A stretch of DNA of 64,000 nt from Cladopsammia gracilis. Lineage: Eukaryota > Cnidaria > Anthozoa > Scleractinia > Dendrophylliidae. The DNA lies in NCBI GenBank assembly GCA_022457155.1, contig JAJGOT010000137.1, positions 113,501-177,500 of the forward strand, written 5' to 3'. This document shows, piece by piece, positions 1 through 9,960 of the stretch (the stretch's first letter is position 1; each line of letters begins with the position of its first letter). The position numbers and the translations under genes are program-made. The notes under the pieces were generated by a model. The model made no database searches. It was not told where the DNA came from and saw only the letters and a list, made by a program, of their open reading frames with translations.

Positions 1-1100
1 TATGGTTGACTGAAAAGAGGGGACAATATTTAACAGGTGGCCTGGCAGGTACATGTATATGTAAACAATAGAGCTGTCAATAATAGCTGGGGAACTGATT
101 TTCCTTGGCTATTGAGTTTGAGCCCAGCTTCTTTCATAGAAAAATAGAACATTGCAACACAAGACTTCCAATTCTCCCTGGCTAGTTTTAATTTTTACTT
201 TCCCACCTATTTAAAACATTAGTGAGACCAATGAAACAATATTAATTTAGCTACAGAAATGGCTCTACTGTACATGCGCAGTAAATTATGTACATAAATG
301 CAGAAAATTCCCTTGAAAGCTTTCCATCAATGTTGAGGCACTATAATTACTAATAGTTATACCAGTAATACTGATAATAAAATAATAATAATGCAATGAA
401 ATATTTAAATATTACAGTCATGCCATATTCATTTTTGTTCTACACATTTTCTAATGTACAAATGAGGGCTATAAACATTTTATGAAAAGGGGAAACATAA
501 TTATTTACTGACAATATATTTTCATATATTTTAAACAATGTAGGTTAGCTTATTAATATAAAGAATCTTCTCAGTATCATTTTATTATATTACAGCTCTC
601 ACATTATGTAATGAGTATTAAAAATTTCCTGGGAAATACTCAATAACGTTTGACTTCATGTATGCATGTATTCACAATTTTTTTTTAATTTACAATTTTA
701 TGTGAATGTTGTAGTTCAATGTTTTTTATTGAAAATGTTCAAACCAGTATAAATAATTTTTATTGTCCTTTGTCTCAGATAAAAAGACTTTTATTAGTTA
801 ATTACTCCTCTATTAAAATTAAAACACCTGGAATCCTTTGAAATAAATACATTAATTGCTTCATTAGAAGCATGAAACTGAGTAGCGATTAAATGTTTTT
901 GAACTAGTCCGACTCCAGAAATTCATCCTTAATTACTTTTTATATATTTTTTGTTATATAGGGTATATATAGTCAATATAACATAATTATTATTTTATAT
1001 TTTTCACAAAATACATGTTGATAATAAAAATGTAAACTTTTTGTTAAAATGTGTAGATCAGTACATGAATAAGATACATGCATGTTAAGGTGTATGAATT
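1..1100. other. AT-rich stretch with no recognised gene
   Basis: About 1.1 kb of AT-rich DNA with no convincing exon, terminal repeat or tandem array. It lies downstream of the minus-strand C2CD2-like exons and could be intron of that gene. One open stretch on the minus strand near 60-190 was considered as an exon but has no pyrimidine tract before its AG. Confidence 0.5.
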
Positions 1101-1157
1101 ATATGAATTACAAACCAGCACTTTTATTTGGCAATTACCAGTAAGTCATCTGACAAC

Positions 1158-1328
1158 TCTAGTGACTGCCGCACAAATTTCCAAAATATGGAGCAATTTC
1201 CAGCCAGCGAGACTTCTCATTTTAATATACAGTATGTGTCATTTACAAAAATACAACTCTGGTGACTGCTGCACAAATTTACAAAATACGGAGCAATTTC
1301 CAGCCAGCGAGACTTCTCATTTTAATAC
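1158..1328. repeat. Two tandem copies of a ~98-bp unit
   Basis: The phrase running from gtgactgc through gagacttctcattttaata occurs at about 1161-1230 and again at 1261-1327 with a few substitutions. It is a simple local duplication. The small open frame across it is not supported as a gene. Confidence 0.75.
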
Positions 1329-1345
1329 AGTCCTTTGATTAAACG

Positions 1346-1622
1346 TTGTCACTGATCGGTCTTACCCCTACGCGACCAGACTGAAAGGGAGTATGGGTGA
1401 ATTAAAATGCATGATTAATTATTCTCTATCGCGTTTACAATGGCGAACAAAACTCACGTTTGTCTTCGCGTGTTACGCAAAGAAAACAAGAGTCGCTTTG
1501 ATACATATTCCGTTAAGGACGTTCCGTTTTTCGATAATGTGCAGTTATTGAATGTGAATTGATTTCTCTCCATAATCCTTTTCAGTCTGGTCGCGTAGGG
1601 ATGAGACCGATCAATGACAACA
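1346..1622. mobile_element. MITE with ~40-bp terminal inverted repeats
   Basis: The left end (GTTGTCACTGATCGGTCT) is the reverse complement, with a few mismatches, of the right end (AGACCGATCAATGACAAC); the match continues inward through the phrase CGCGACCAGACTGAAA. The interior of about 200 bp has no coding potential. It is a non-autonomous DNA transposon of unassigned superfamily; I could not fix a target-site duplication. Confidence 0.7.
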
Positions 1623-1749
1623 TTTATCAAAAGACTGAATACAGTATGTGTCATTTATAAAAATGAATGTACAGTGAGTCAAAACTAAGTGAATATTCCG
1701 AGCACAGGTACACATACATAAGCCTCCGGGCAAGAACGTCCTGGAAGAC

Positions 1750-2040
1750 TTAACCCTTTAAGCTCCAATAGTGACCAACATCAAATTTCTCCTTGTAATA
1801 TCAGTGCTTTATCAATCAGATAGGTCATGAGATTTAAAGATATGATCAACATCAAATTTCTCCTTGTAATATCAGTGCTTTATCAATCAGACAGGTCATA
1901 AGATTTCAAGATATGATCAACATCAAATTTCTCCTTGTAATATCAGTGCTTTATCAATCAGACAGGTCATGAGATTTAAAGATATGATCACTCAATATGA
2001 ATTCTCTTGATATTTTAACAACTTCTCTGTACTCCTACTT
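1750..2040. mobile_element. TTAA-type MITE with internal tandem triplication, right end lost
   Basis: It begins with TTAA followed by CCCTTTAAGC, as does the complete MITE at 4436-4644. The internal module beginning aacatcaaatttctccttg is present three times in tandem (near 1779, 1849 and 1920) but once in the other copy. The right terminal repeat is not recognisable. Confidence 0.7.
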
Positions 2041-2286
2041 ATTGATTAGAATAATATTTTGCCTAGAAGTATTTGTGTTTGGAGAAGGAGGGATTGGAGG
2101 AGGGTGAGGATGACAGGGTGAGGTTTGTGGCTTCTCTCATATCTTCAAGTTACATCAAACTAAACCTCAACAACAACAATTATATTTTCAGTGCAAAAAT
2201 GCACAATTTGTGAGTGAGTAAAGCCCAGAGACCCTGAGGTGATTTAGGACATTCTTGCCCAGAGCAGAGCCCTTCTATTCAGTTAC

Positions 2287-2385
2287 CTTTGCAAGGCATT
2301 TGGTAGCCATGGCAATCTGTGGAACACCAATAAACTGTGCAGAAACTTCAAGCTTGGATGGAGCAGTGCTCAACTTAAGGGCTAC
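2287..2385 (-). CDS. C2CD2/TMEM24-like protein, coding exon 3 (SMP domain)
   Basis: A 99-bp minus-strand exon of 33 codons in phase 0 at both ends. The acceptor reads tgtgtttcaag before GTAGCC and the donor reads GCAAAG followed by GTAACT. The peptide runs VALKLSTAP...GVPQIAMATKCLAK. It continues directly from the exon at 4915-5010, and the order and spacing of motifs resemble the SMP domain of C2CD2/C2CD2L (TMEM24), ER-anchored proteins that move phosphatidylinositol at ER-plasma membrane contacts. The family call rests on recalled resemblance; the splice signals and frame continuity are seen directly. Later exons, including any C2 domain, were not found and would lie to the left of the window or in its first 2 kb. 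Confidence 0.65.
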
Positions 2386-2765
2386 CTTGAAACACAACAC
2401 AAAAATTTAATTAATACAATCAAAAGCTAACAAATTAAACCAGTTCTGTAGTAGGAGGCTCTGATACACTAAAACAGACAGTAAATAAAATGTATTACAT
2501 TAAATTAATGTATTTAATGTCAGTAGTTTAGTGTTAGAAGCCATGCTGTTTTGGGGAAAAAGAAAGAAATCTGTAAAGTTAAACTATGTTGTACATGTGT
2601 GTACTACTTTAAGACACCTGTGGGGAGAACTTGTATGTCGATTTTGGTGAATACAGAGATTCCAACCCCAAAGACCAGAAATCAGCAGCCTTTTTCCAGC
2701 TACTACCCGCCCACCAACCCACCAATCCCCCCCTGAATTTCCTGTAAAAACACTTTAGCTACCGC

Positions 2766-3254
2766 CCCGACCCACCCTCTGGAGGTGATGTGGTGTAGTG
2801 GTTAGCACAATGGACTTCTGATCTGAAGGTCTGTGGTTCCAGGCCTGGTCTCTGCCCCCCCCCCCCCCCCCCCCCCGACCCACCCTCTGGAGGTGATGTG
2901 GTTTAGTGGTTAGCACAATGGACTTCTGATCTGAAGGTCTGTGCTTCAAGGCCTGGTCTCTGCCCCCCCCAATCCACCCTCTGGAGGTGATGTGGTGTAG
3001 TGGTTAGCACAATGGACTTCTGATCTGAAGGTCTGTGGTTCAAGGCCTGGTCTCTGCCCCCCCCCCCCCCGACCCACCCTCTAGAGGTGATGTGGTGTAG
3101 TGGTTAGCATAATGGACTTCTGATCTGAAGGTCTGTGGTTCAAGGCCTGGTCTCTGCCCCCCCTGACCCACCCTCTGGAGGTGATGTGGTGTAGTGGTTA
3201 GCACAATGGACTTCTGATCTGAAGGTCTGTGGTTCCAGGCCTGGTCTCTGCCAT
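2766..3254. repeat. Five tandem copies of a tRNA-derived SINE head
   Basis: Five units of about 90-105 bp each carry a Pol III A-box-like TAGTGGTTAGC and a B-box-like GGTTCAAGGCC (GGTTCCAGGCC in some), separated by C runs of variable length, the longest about 22 C. Only the tRNA-related head is amplified; the last unit runs into the SINE body at 3255. It lies in an intron of the C2CD2-like gene, opposite to its transcription. Confidence 0.85.
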
Positions 3255-3855
3255 TGTGTTGTTTCCTAAGACAAGAAACTTTACTGCACATTGTCTCCCT
3301 CCACCCAGGTGTATAAATGGGTATCGGCAACAAAATGCAGGGTAACCCTGCGATGGACTAGCATCCCATCCAAGGGGGAGTAGTAATACCCCTAGTCACT
3401 TCATAGTATATAAACCAGATCACCCTGTGATGGACTAGCATCCCGTCCAGGGAGGAGTAGTAATACTCCTAGTCACTTCATAGTATTTTATAAACCAGGT
3501 CACCCTGTGATGGACTAGCATCCCATCCAGGGGGAGTAGTAATACTCTTAGTCACTTCATAGTATATAAACCAGGTCACCCTGTGATGGACTAGCATCCC
3601 ATTCAGGGGGGAGTAGCAATACTCCAAGTCACTTCATAGTATATAAACCAGGTCACCCTGTGATGGACTAGCATCCCATTCAGGGGGGAGTAGTAATACT
3701 CCTAGTCACTTAATGTATATAAACCAGGTCACCCTGTGATGGACTAGCATCCCATCCAGGTGGGAGTAGTAATACTCCTAGTCACTTCATAGTATATAAA
3801 CTAGGTCACCCTGTGATGGACTAGCATCCCATCCAGGGGGGAGTAAAGTCCCTCA
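3255..3855 (+). repeat. SINE body with seven tandem copies of its ~78-bp 3' module
   Basis: After the head array comes a single copy of the SINE middle (ttgtttcctaagacaagaaa), then seven tandem copies of a ~75-79-bp module containing GATGGACTAGCATCCC and GGAGTAGTAATACTCC, starting near 3345, 3424, 3502, 3578, 3656, 3731 and 3808. Units differ by scattered substitutions and small indels. This module is part of a SINE that I recognise as widespread in cnidarians and other invertebrates. Confidence 0.8.
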
Positions 3856-3894
3856 CAAGCCACCTGTCTGATACACACCTCAGTACTATTAAAG

Positions 3895-4253
3895 CTTTAA
3901 CGGCAAGTAGCCGTTTATGAACTAACGCTCTATAATCCATCAAAATGTTTTGCATGGTTAGCCGTTAAAACGTACTTGAATACCCATCATTTAAACGGCT
4001 TTTCGTTAGCCGTTTTAACGGTTTTCCTAGCTGTTAAAACGCTTAAACTCATCCGTTAGAAAATTTTTCTTAGCCGTTAAAACGCTTTAGCCCATCCGTT
4101 AGAAAAGTTTGCTTAGCCGTTAAAACGCTTTAACCCATCCGTTAGAAAATTTTGCTGAGCCGTTCGAACGACTTAGGAAACCGTTTTAACGCTTTCTATA
4201 TCCGTTTTCCTCCCGTTTTTCAGCCGTCCGTTTTGCCCGTTATAACGGATAGC

Positions 4254-4275
<22 letters not shown>
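3895..4275. repeat. CCGTT/AACGG-dense repeat array
   Basis: About 380 bp hold some 15 copies of CCGTT and several AACGG on the same strand, many as CCGTTAAAACG or CCGTTTTAACG. The middle (4040-4160) is a tandem repeat of about 43 bp built from GCCGTTAAAACGC and ATCCGTTAGAAAA. The core matches the animal MYB recognition element YAACKG. It could also be the inside of a degenerate MITE; no clear termini were found. Confidence 0.7.
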
Positions 4276-4285
<10 letters not shown>

Positions 4286-4435
4286 CATCTTCTCAAAGAC
4301 ATCATTAAGCATATGAAAACGAAGGGATAAAATCGCCAAAACTTATGCTAATAATTATCATAAATTATTAAGATCTGGTTTCCAAACCACCATCATGCCA
4401 ATGGTTTTCTTTGTTCAAACTTGGTGAATCATTAA

Positions 4436-4644
4436 CCCTTTAAGCCTCAAGAGTGATCAGCATCAAATTTCTCCTTGTAATATCAGTGCCTTATCAATCA
4501 AAAAGGTCATGAAAATTACATGTAAGGACATGATCACACAAGATGAATTCTGTTGATATCCAAACAATTTCTTCCTACTTCTTCTATAGGAAATGTATAG
4601 GACTAGAAATGAGAATTTAAATTTTGATAGTATGGCTTAAAGGG
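4436..4644. mobile_element. Complete TTAA-type MITE
   Basis: Terminal repeats CCCTTTAAGCC and GGCTTAAAGGG are flanked on both sides by TTAA (4432-4435 and 4645-4648). A TTAA target and a CCC start are typical of piggyBac-like elements. It is 209 bp long, non-coding, and related to the element starting at 1750. Confidence 0.85.
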
Positions 4645-4914
4645 TTAATGAGTTTGAAAAAGGTAAATTCAAGAAACAGTGAGACTAGCATTTTTCTCGG
4701 CAAACCAGAGATATTTTTGTTATATTGAAAATGTGACACTGAGGCTCCAAGACGGTTTCATGAAAAAGTTAAGACTTCAAGATGTACAAGAGAACCTCAG
4801 AAATTTGATTTAAATTTTGGGAGACCCATATTTTTTGAAAGACTATTCACTCCCTTAAAGAGGTTCGAATGTAGATAGCATTATACAAAGTTAATGCAAT
4901 TCACAGCTTTTTAC

Positions 4915-5010
4915 CTGCATGTTTCCGCTAACACACAAACAGTAAACACTCGTCAGTTTGGGAGGAAGACAACCTGGGCTGAGACTTTCTATTACAATCC
5001 TCTGATCTTT
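4915..5010 (-). CDS. C2CD2/TMEM24-like protein, coding exon 2 (SMP domain)
   Basis: A 96-bp minus-strand exon of 32 codons, phase 0 at both ends. The acceptor is ttatggtgcag before AAAGATCAG and the donor is ATGCAG followed by GTAAAA. The peptide starts KDQRIVIESLSPGCLPPKL and ends VSGNMQ. Exon 1 ends in phase 0 at 7088 with ...LWLRALNKQLQKDKK and exon 3 starts in phase 0, so the three join without a break. The LWLRALN segment followed by a strand and a LPP turn is what made me think of the C2CD2/TMEM24 SMP domain. A longer open frame overlapping this exon runs into intron and is not used. Confidence 0.65.
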
Positions 5011-5067
5011 CTGCACCATAAAAAAAAACACCAATAAATTCAACCAGCATTATCAAACATAAATGTA

Positions 5068-5734
5068 CAGTTGAACCTTCCGTAAGCGACCACCGAAAAT
5101 GTAAAGCCATGTGGTCGCTTATGGAAGGTGGTCGCTTACAAGAGGTCAGACCACAGGTGGTCTTTACTTTGAATCATATGAACCTGTCTCTGAATCATAT
5201 GAACCCACAGTATAATATCAATTTCAATGCACAAAGCACCTACATTGTATCAAAACAAAATACAGTATCATCGAAAATTTGGACCTGCAGTGACATCAAA
5301 ATATGGGTGGTCACTTACCAGAGGTTATAAACAATAGAAAAATTCAAAACACCAGCATTGAAAGTGGTCGCAATCGAATACAAGAGGTTTCGACAATATT
5401 CGACTGGAAGAAATTTGGTATTTTGGGAAAGTGGTCGCTTATAAGAGGTGGCACTGACAAGAGATTTCAACTACAGTGATTTGACTGGAAGAAATTTGGT
5501 ATTTTGGAAAAGTGGTTGCTGAGGAGCGGTGGTCACTTACGAGAGGTTTGGCCTTTAGTGATTTGACTGGAAGAAATTTGGTATTTTGGAAAAGTGGTTG
5601 CTTAGGAGGGGTGATCGCTAACAAGAGGTTTTGACTATAGCGATTTGACTGGAACAAATTTGGTATTTTGGAAAAGTCGTTGCTTAGGAGAGGTGGTCGC
5701 TTACAAGAGATGGTTGCACATGGAGGCTCCACTG
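5068..5734. mobile_element. Tc1/mariner-like MITE with internal tandem repeats
   Basis: The ends CAGTTGAACCT and AGGCTCCACTG are imperfect inverted repeats of the CAGTGGAACC type and are flanked by TA (5066-5067, 5735-5736), as in Tc1/mariner elements. The interior contains several ~75-bp tandem units with GTGGTCGCTTA and GACTGGAAGAAATTTGGTA. No transposase remains. Confidence 0.75.
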
Positions 5735-5736
5735 TA

Positions 5737-6121
5737 TGTCTTTGTTATCAAATTGAGCACTGATTGGTCACAAAACTTTCCACATTTGTCATAATGTCAG
5801 TATAATGTACATGAAATTAACAATAACACTGAAGTGGAGTAAAATATCAACCCCATTCTTGACCAACACTGAGGTGAATGATAATTGTTTTACTAGCCAT
5901 ACCAAACCAGTGGATCGCTAGTTGAATAGTAACTATGTTTCTGACAAAATGGGTAAAGCTTGTGTATGCCACAACAATGCCTGGGGGTGAATAGCAAATA
6001 CTAGTCTGAGTTTGAGTAGCCAATCATGTTTGTACCGCATTTCGTGTTGGTTGCCCTGTGCCTTACATGCTGAAAAATTTGAGATTTTTTGGTGTCCGGT
6101 CTTCCAAATGGCCGCCTCTAT
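5737..6121. other. Intronic stretch, nothing recognised
   Basis: About 385 bp between two MITEs, inside intron 1 of the C2CD2-like gene. No exon, inverted repeat or tandem repeat was recognised. Confidence 0.4.
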
Positions 6122-6525
6122 TTAACAAATTTACACCGGTTTTCTGTGGTGTGGACTCTTATTTACCACGATTTACATCATCACATGGTCAATTTGTTGC
6201 TGACTCACTCAGCTGCGCCTCATGAGTCCACAACATTTTGACCATGTGATGACGTAAATCGTGGTAAATAAGAGTCCACACCACGGAAAACCGGTGTAAA
6301 TTTGTTTTTTACAACAATATTTGGAAAAAAAACACCAGGAAAAATCGAAGTCTCGTTACAAAACGTGACAGCAAAGAAAGAGCAAGCGTTGTCTGTAACT
6401 TTCTCGCAATCTGATTGGTGTTTTTCAAGTGCGCGTGATGTTAGCGTCAGCACCGTTGTCTGGACTCTCATTTACCACTCACGTAGACCAATCAGATTGC
6501 GAGTTTAGCGGCAATTGTGGTAAAA
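6122..6525 (+). mobile_element. Palindrome-bearing MITE, copy A
   Basis: It opens with a near-perfect ~62-bp palindrome (tttacaccggttttc ... gaaaaccggtgtaaa) around a ~46-bp loop, followed by a second module that contains CAATCTGATTGG repeats in opposite orientations. The same unit recurs inverted at 9106-9513 and as a fragment at 16196-16483. It is non-coding; open frames inside are palindrome artefacts. Confidence 0.8.
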
Positions 6526-7087
6526 TGCTTTTTTCAGGGGCTCATTTCCGCTGGAAATTCGTTCGAATGAGTATCCATAATCTCTGATTACTGCTAGTAT
6601 GTAGGTACCTATTGTTACTCTGGCAGCTGTAAGTTCTACAAAAGAATTTCAATATTTTTAACAGTCATTAGTACAACTCTCTAGACAAAACAAACACCTG
6701 CTATTGAAATTGATCATACAATCCAAGATTTCTAAATTAGCATATTAAATTTCTGTATCTATGAAAATTTTCCAGCCATTATACAGCCAATGTGCACATT
6801 ATTTTTTTTATTTTGTGTGTTATCCTTAAGATTATTTTTTATAAGAAATATAAAAAAATATTACACAGATTAGGTTTTGGTGTTGATGGTGCTTTTTAGT
6901 TCAGTGACACACGATTCAAATGTTGCTTGCGAACCAATAAAAGCAAAAAGGTCTTGCAGCATGGAAGGTCAAGTACTGAAGGGTTGGCGAAAAACAATAT
7001 CACAATAAATACAGACATCACATGAACCTGCGGTTCTCACGGCCTGAAAAGTTACCGGTAAAAATACACAATGGGATAAGAAATTAC
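6526..7087. other. Intron 1 of the C2CD2-like gene, 5' part
   Basis: About 560 bp between copy A of the palindromic MITE and the exon 1 donor at 7087. AT-rich with no feature recognised. Confidence 0.4.
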
Positions 7088-7694
7088 CTTTTTGTCTTTT
7101 TGAAGTTGTTTATTTAGAGCACGTAGCCACAACTTGACAATGTGCGGCGTGCGGTCTTTGTCTTCGTTGCTTAGAGCGTGTAGATAGAACCAAGCTAGCG
7201 TTGAATTTATCCATTCGCATGATTCGATTGTCACGGCGCGATCATCTTTGGTAAGCGTTCTGCTTTTGCGGCCCTGTTGAGCGCCCTTGTCGCCGGTTTT
7301 CCTGGGTCGTTGAAGAAACAGAACGACTAAAAACAAAAGTAAAAGATGAACGATGGGCCATTCCATTTTATATCCACACCCCCCCCTATAGATGAGATTT
7401 TCTGAGGGGGCTTCGAAAGTCATTTCTGAGGGGGGTGGCCGAGTCGGCGCCTTTGATCTTTTCAATATTTCTGAGGGGTGTTGAAGAAAAATGGCCTTTT
7501 TTCTGTGGGGAAAAGAAAAATTGGGTTATTTCTGAAGGGGGGGAACGTGTCGGCACTTTGATCTTTTTTTCTTAGGGGTTTAATTTTGACTGACCTCATC
7601 TATAGGGGGGTGTGGAAAAAAAATGGAATGGCCCGATGCCAACGTAAACCTTCACTGGAAACGACAAGTCTTGAACAACTTCCTGAGCCGACAT
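7088..7694 (-). CDS. C2CD2/TMEM24-like protein, first coding exon, split by a MITE
   Basis: The minus strand has an ATG at 7694 followed by 20 codons (MSAQEVVQDLSFPVKVYVGI) up to 7635, a 280-bp MITE, then one copy of a GAT target duplication (7352-7354) and 88 more codons from 7351 to 7088, ending at an AAG/GTAATT donor in phase 0. The part after the MITE begins VHLLLLFLVVLFLQ, a transmembrane helix, followed by a basic linker and the start of a likely SMP domain with LWLRALNKQ. From the original ATG, translation meets a TGA 12 codons into the MITE. However, the MITE end supplies ATG GAA TGG CCC (7366-7355) in frame with the helix. The gene may therefore be disrupted, restarted from the MITE, or the insertion may be polymorphic. 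Confidence 0.65.
7355..7634. mobile_element. 280-bp MITE inserted in a host coding exon
   Basis: Its ends GGGCCATTCCATTTTATATC and its inverted partner (ATGGAATGGCCC at 7623-7634) extend inward through CCACACCCCCCCTATAGATGA, about 40 bp in total. It is flanked by the 3-bp duplication GAT (7352-7354, 7635-7637). The interior is purine-rich with repeated TTTCTGAGGGG. The three-base duplication and GGG start suggest a Harbinger-type or other element with a 3-bp target; the family is not certain. Confidence 0.85.
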
Positions 7695-8862
7695 AATGGT
7701 GATCGTGCTTTAAATCTTTAGAGATTATAAAGCAAAAGTCACAAAGGTAACCCAACACGCTAGTTAAAAGCCATGGAAATTCTTGTTTAATCCTGACAAC
7801 GGGTGAGAACGCGTGTCGGGTCGCGAAGATGATCGGTTAGCTTGGCGGGAAGATGGCGGAATTTGATATTTTTCCGAGTTTCTGTTCAGTCAATTGCATT
7901 GCAGCCTGCGAGGCACGAACTATTTAAATCTTTGCAGCCTTTTGATTCAGTAACTTTTTGATTCACATGCTAATATGCCTGCTTCATGAATATTTTAGAA
8001 CGGTTATACACACGTTCAATGAGTTTCAATGAGCTTAAAACGTCCAGTCTTCCTTGCATGCATGATCTTTGCTCGTCCTTCGATCGATCCTCACTGCAGA
8101 AGCTTTTTTAACCTTACCGGTTTTAACAGATAGCACGGAAGGCTTGTTCCACTGTCTATATTTCCTCGCTAACGCACAATTCTGTCCAAAATTTCACTTT
8201 TCCAAAGAAGTGAAAACGCAAGCAAAGCGACAAGCAAATCACTGTTTGTGAAAAATGAGGGAAACTGGAAACTACGTAATTACCAGATTGGCGTGGACTG
8301 CCGCGTGGACTTGCAGGAAATATTTGCGACATTCTTTTCGCGTTTTGCTCGATTTCAGCAAAAACAAAATTAGTTATTTATGGTCGCTTATGTATAGAAG
8401 GAAAGATTAAACAGGTTCAGCGAATTAAAATCACCAGATATCGACATATTTTACTTATGCTTACTGAAAATCTCGGATATGTTTATTTGTTTGTTTGTTG
8501 GTTTATATTATTTGCTTGAAGGGGTTTTGTAGATTTGCGAAACAATATAAGCAACTGAATTGAAAGCGAATACCTGTCGAAAGATGATAATAAAACTTGT
8601 CCTTGCTATTTGTAGCTTTTTTCGAACTTACGTAACTTTACATTTTCGGATTTCCGGGATTAAACAAAAACGCGGCCATAAAACAACATAAAATAGAATG
8701 CAAGCGTCATTTTAAGCGCTCTTCCGATTAATCGCTACTTTTCTGCATTTTCTACTTTAATAATTCCTATTTCTATGTTTGTTTAGTCAGTTAGTGCAAG
8801 TGTATACGTTTGTAATAGATTTTTACATACCATTGTAATTTAGTATTTTAACAGGGCTCCAC
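7695..8862. other. 5' flank of the C2CD2-like gene
   Basis: Region upstream of the minus-strand ATG at 7694. It probably contains the promoter and 5' UTR, but no TATA box or start site could be chosen. An AAGATGGCGGA sequence at 7849-7859 matches the YY1-like consensus, a common element of TATA-less animal promoters. No coding exon recognised. Confidence 0.35.
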
Positions 8863-8866
8863 TTAA

Positions 8867-9800
8867 GGTTACAGTGTACCTTCAGATCGAAAATTTATTG
8901 AAATTTTTTTTTTTTGGCGTCAAAATAAAGTTTACTGGATGAACTTTCATCCAAAACAAAAATTATCGAAAAATAGTGAAAATTGATGGAGAAGTGACAG
9001 TATAACTTTTGTGGGCGGAGTTTGTTTATAAAGCGATATGTTTCTTTAAGCGCTGTTTTCTCAAAGTTAATTTTTCTGTAACTATTCACTGCAATTGAAT
9101 ATGGGAATTTTACCACAATTGCCGCTAAACTCGCAATCTGATTGGTCGACGTGAGTGGTAAATGAGAGTCCAGACAACGGTGCTGACGCCAACATCACGC
9201 GCGCTTGAAAACAACCAATCAGATTGCGAGAAAGTTATAGACAACGCTTGCTCTTTCTTTGCTGTCACGTTTTGTAACAAGACTTCGATTTTTCCTTGTA
9301 TTTTTTTCTAAATATTGTTGTAAAAAACAAATTTACACCGGTTTTCCGTGGTGTGGACTCTTATTTACCACGATTTACGTCATCACATGGTCAAAATTTG
9401 TTGCTGACTCACTCGGCTGCGCCTCGTGAGTCCACAACATTTTGACCATGTGATGACGTAAATCGTGGTAAATAAGAGTCCACACCACGGAAAACCGGTG
9501 TAAATTTGTTAAATCGCCGACATTTTTTTTTTTAGTGCTTCGTGTCCGGAAACCCGAGAACAAATCAAATTAGCAAAATACAATAATCGCTTTGAGTTAT
9601 TGCGTTTTAAAGCTGATTCGGACGTTCGAATTTAGACGTCGTAAAAAATTCGACAATTCATTTTATTACCAAATGGTTTCCATATTTAGATAGCCAGTTC
9701 TATAAGCTTTAATTTGATATCTGGGTTTAGGTATATTTAGTGTAATCTTAAGACGCTAGAGCTGTTATACTGGAGACACCCCCGAAGGTACACTGTAACC
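8867..9800. mobile_element. TTAA-type element carrying a nested MITE
   Basis: Terminal repeats GGTTACAGTGTACCTTC and GAAGGTACACTGTAACC are exact inverted copies and are flanked by TTAA (8863-8866, 9801-9804), as for piggyBac or Kolobok elements. The 934-bp body has no transposase and contains the palindromic MITE at 9106-9513, which must have inserted later. Confidence 0.8.
9106..9513 (-). mobile_element. Palindrome-bearing MITE, copy B
   Basis: Inverted relative to copy A at 6122-6525 and highly similar along its length, including the ~62-bp palindrome and the CTCGTGAGTCC loop. Nested in the TTAA element 8867-9800. Confidence 0.8.
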
Positions 9801-9806
9801 TTAAAC

Positions 9807-9960
9807 TAGCCTGCGTAGCATGAAAAGAATATGGGTCATATGGGCGCGCGGCGAAAGGGGCGCGCGAGGGAGACACGCTCCTTTCCTCCTCGCGTGTCTC
9901 GCTCGCGCGCCCCTTTCGCCGCGCGCCCATATTCTTTTCATGCGCCTGCTACGCAGGCTA
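9807..9960. mobile_element. GC-rich palindromic MITE
   Basis: Almost one palindrome: TAGCCTGCGTAGCA and TGCTACGCAGGCTA at the ends, and inner arms with AAAAGAATATGGG, GGGCGCGCGGCGAAAGGGGC and GAGACACGC. The flanks CCTTAAAC and ACTTAAAC (one base off) suggest an 8-bp duplication and a hAT-like origin. Its first four-letter context resembles the TAGCCTG ends of the element at 19041. Confidence 0.75.

Noticed and set aside
60..190. Minus-strand exon with ENWKSCVAMFYFSMKEAGLK
   Set aside because: Open for about 48 codons but the AG before it follows a purine-rich stretch and no match to the next SMP segment was apparent.
1740..2000. CRISPR-like array (three ~70-bp repeats)
   Set aside because: Repeats are adjacent without unique spacers and belong to a MITE; this is also a eukaryotic sequence.
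2768..3254. Tandem tRNA gene cluster
   Set aside because: Each unit has A- and B-box-like sequences but no cloverleaf with a paired acceptor stem, and the last unit continues into a SINE body.
2755..3333. Minus-strand open frames with repeated NHRPSDQKSIVLTT peptide
   Set aside because: They are translation of the SINE-head array in its antisense direction and have no splice or start support.
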